Below, piece by piece: positions 13,543 through 14,914 of a stretch of 14,914 bases of DNA; within the stretch, counting starts at the first letter, position 1, and every line of letters starts with the position of its first letter. Position numbers and translations under genes: made by a program. The DNA comes from Gammaproteobacteria bacterium (GTDB lineage: Bacteria; Pseudomonadota; Gammaproteobacteria; SZUA-229): NCBI GenBank assembly GCA_023136715.1, contig JAGLQT010000194.1:1-14914 (forward strand), given 5' to 3'. Under the pieces are notes generated by a model that ran no database searches, was not told where the DNA came from, and worked only from the letters and a program-made list of their open reading frames with translations.

Positions 13543-14502
13543 GTGATACAAGAAGATAGCCATCTAAGGCTTTTTACTGGTAATGCTAACCCTGAGCTAG
13601 CTAAAAAAATTGCTAGAAAGTTGAATATTCCTTTAGGAAAAATCAGCGTTGATACTTTCAGTGATGGCGAAATTTGCGTTGAGGTGATGGAAAACGTTCG
13701 CGGTAAGGATGTTTTTATCATCCAGCCAACGTGTACACCCTGTAATGATAATTTGATGGAGCTGATGGTGATGATCGATGCAATGCATCGTGCTTCAGTC
13801 AGGCGGGTGACTGCTGTAGTTCCTTACTATGGTTACTCTCGCCAGGATCGTAAGCCCCGCTCAGTCAGGGTGCCAATTACCGCCAAGGTTGTTGCGAATA
13901 TGTTGGCGAGCGTGAAGCTCAACCGGTTGTTGACGGTTGATTTACACGCTGATCAGATTCAGGGCTTTTTCGATCTTCCCATCGATAACGTCTATGCATC
14001 ACCGATTTTGTTAGCCGATGTCTGGCAGCAACGTCATAATGATTTGCTGGTAGTTTCACCCGATGTTGGCGGTGTAGTGCGAGCTAGAGCTTTGGCTAAA
14101 CGCCTGGGTGATGCTGATCTGGCGATTATTGATAAACGTCGTCCCAAGGCCAACGTTTCAGAAGTGATGAATATCATCGGTGACGTTGAAGGTAAAAATT
14201 GCGTACTGGTGGATGACCTGGTGGATACAGCTGGTACCTTGTGCAAAGCCGCCGCTGCCTTGAAAGCGCATGGCGCGGTAAGTGTATCCGCTTATTGTAC
14301 TCATCCGGTTTTATCGGGTAATGCACTGGAAAATATTACCGGTTCTGAGCTTGATGAACTGGTGGTGACCGATACCATACCGTTGAGTGAAGCAGCGCAA
14401 CAGTGCTCGCAGATTCGACTGGTTTCTGTTGCCAATATGCTGGCTGAAACGATTCGTCGAATACACGAAGAAGAATCGGTCAGTGAGATGTATGTCGATT
14501 AA
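13543..14502 (+). CDS. prs: Ribose-phosphate pyrophosphokinase (PRPP synthetase)
   Basis: The enzyme transfers pyrophosphate from ATP to ribose-5-phosphate to make PRPP for nucleotides, histidine, tryptophan and NAD. The 319-residue protein (E. coli 315) has the class I motifs: F-S-D-G-E near 39-43, N-D-N-L-M-E-L, the flexible loop R-Q-D-R-K (100-104), D-L-H-A-D-Q-I-Q-G-F-F (133-143), K-R-R-P-K (198-202) and the PRPP loop V-D-D-L-V-D-T-A-G-T (223-232). The start is GTG at 13543; no ATG gives a full-length N-terminus, and the Shine-Dalgarno sequence is weak. It lies 62 bases after the terminator of the tRNA repeat, in the conserved order tRNA-Gln, prs, rplY. Confidence 0.97.
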   Translation: MIQEDSHLRLFTGNANPELAKKIARKLNIPLGKISVDTFSDGEICVEVMENVRGKDVFIIQPTCTPCNDNLMELMVMIDAMHRASVRRVTAVVPYYGYSRQDRKPRSVRVPITAKVVANMLASVKLNRLLTVDLHADQIQGFFDLPIDNVYASPILLADVWQQRHNDLLVVSPDVGGVVRARALAKRLGDADLAIIDKRRPKANVSEVMNIIGDVEGKNCVLVDDLVDTAGTLCKAAAALKAHGAVSVSAYCTHPVLSGNALENITGSELDELVVTDTIPLSEAAQQCSQIRLVSVANMLAETIRRIHEEESVSEMYVD

Positions 14503-14656
14503 TAATCGATAAAAATTCAGGATAAATCTGAAAAGATTTATTCGAAGGATGGATGATTAAGGAGATGTCCTTAATTATCCTGATAACAACTTCCTTGGTC
14601 GCGGGGAAGTATTTATATAACCGCTGTCAGTGACTGGCAGTATTTTGGAGAAGATT
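14503..14656 (+). promoter_or_regulatory. Structured 5' leader of rplY
   Basis: The 154-bp gap between prs and rplY can form four successive hairpins: 14520-14543 (ATAAATC/GATTTAT), 14546-14581 (perfect eight-base ATTAAGGA/TCCTTAAT with loop GATG, plus an outer AGGAT/ATCCT stem), 14589-14610 (ACTTCC/GGAAGT) and 14624-14640 (CTGTCAG/CTGGCAG, one G-U pair). None is followed by a T-run, so they are not terminators. GGAGA is the ribosome site for the ATG at 14657. In E. coli, L25 represses its own translation by binding its mRNA leader, so autogenous control here is plausible but unproven. Confidence 0.5.
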
Positions 14657-14914
14657 ATGAGTATTGAATTAAACGCCGTATTGCGTGATGACATGGGCAA
14701 AGGTGCGAGCCGCCGCCTGCGTCACGCTGGCAAACTACCTGCTATCGTTTATGGATCAGGCAAAGATCCAGTATCAGTAACACTGGAGCAAAAAGACGTG
14801 CAGTACGTTTTACCTCAGGAAACTTTCTACTCACAGGTTATGAGTTTGAATGTGGATGGTAAAAAAGAAGACGTGCTGTTGCGCGATTTGCAGCATCACC
14901 CTTACAAAATGGAT
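14657..14914 (+). CDS. rplY: 50S ribosomal protein L25 (CTC family), 5' part
   Basis: L25 binds 5S rRNA in the large ribosomal subunit. The first 86 codons are present and run off the window. They read MSIELNAV, then K-G-A-S-R-R-L-R-H-A-G-K-L-P-A-I-V-Y-G, the signature of L25/CTC proteins, and V-L-L-R-D-L-Q-H-H-P-Y-K, the conserved strand before the 5S rRNA contact region. Whether it is the short E. coli form (94 residues) or the longer CTC form with a C-terminal domain cannot be seen here; the MSIELNAVLRDD-type start is common in the long form. The ribosome site GGAGA is well spaced. The structured leader suggests autoregulation. Confidence 0.96.
   Translation, partial: MSIELNAVLRDDMGKGASRRLRHAGKLPAIVYGSGKDPVSVTLEQKDVQYVLPQETFYSQVMSLNVDGKKEDVLLRDLQHHPYKMD

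Noticed and set aside
14495..14509. TCGATT/AATCGA hairpin at the prs stop codon as a terminator
   Set aside because: The stem is short and A+T-rich and is followed by TAAAAATTC instead of a T-run.

Overview
The window looks like chromosomal DNA from a gammaproteobacterium of moderate, roughly mid-40s, G+C. The main evidence is the gene order. One strand carries hemA-prfA-prmC followed by a moeB-type gene. The other carries a TPR lipoprotein gene, lolB, ispE, tRNA-Gln(UUG), prs and rplY. This divergent arrangement around hemA is the one known from Pseudomonas and related gammaproteobacteria. No integrase, transposase, CRISPR array or phage gene is visible, and no gap longer than 300 bases lacks a gene. 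Genus cannot be assigned from what is here.

Left part (1-4061). A short DUF6882-like gene reads rightward, with what may be the last codons of another gene overlapping its start. It converges on a leftward four-gene operon: an MlaE-type permease, an ABC-ATPase-like protein, an MlaD/MCE protein with one membrane anchor, and an outer-membrane-type TPR lipoprotein. This is a compact MCE lipid-transport module. The ATPase subunit has lost nearly all catalytic motifs, which is the most unusual protein observation in the window.

Middle part (4062-6410, leftward). A JAMM/Mov34 metalloprotease lies directly downstream of a MoeB/ThiF-type E1-like adenylyltransferase, a pairing that suggests sulfur-carrier or ubiquitin-like protein chemistry. 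Upstream are two small unassigned genes: a likely ferredoxin-fold, HMA-like protein without metal-binding cysteines, and a secreted four-cysteine protein. Both appear to have their own promoters, and they separate moeB from the hemA-prfA-prmC operon.

Right part (6524-14914). hemA (tetrapyrrole synthesis), prfA (release factor 1) and prmC (methylates release factors) form a tight leftward operon. Diverging rightward are an LbcA-like TPR lipoprotein gene, lolB and ispE, joined by 4-bp start/stop overlaps. Next come tRNA-Gln, a 162-bp tRNA-linked repeat unit that duplicates the tRNA 3' end and its hairpin, then prs, a structured leader and the start of rplY, which is cut by the window edge. The tRNA-linked repeat resembles in design the E. 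coli tyrT repeats that give rtT RNA and the arginine-rich Tpr peptide. It is the best candidate for an undescribed element here.
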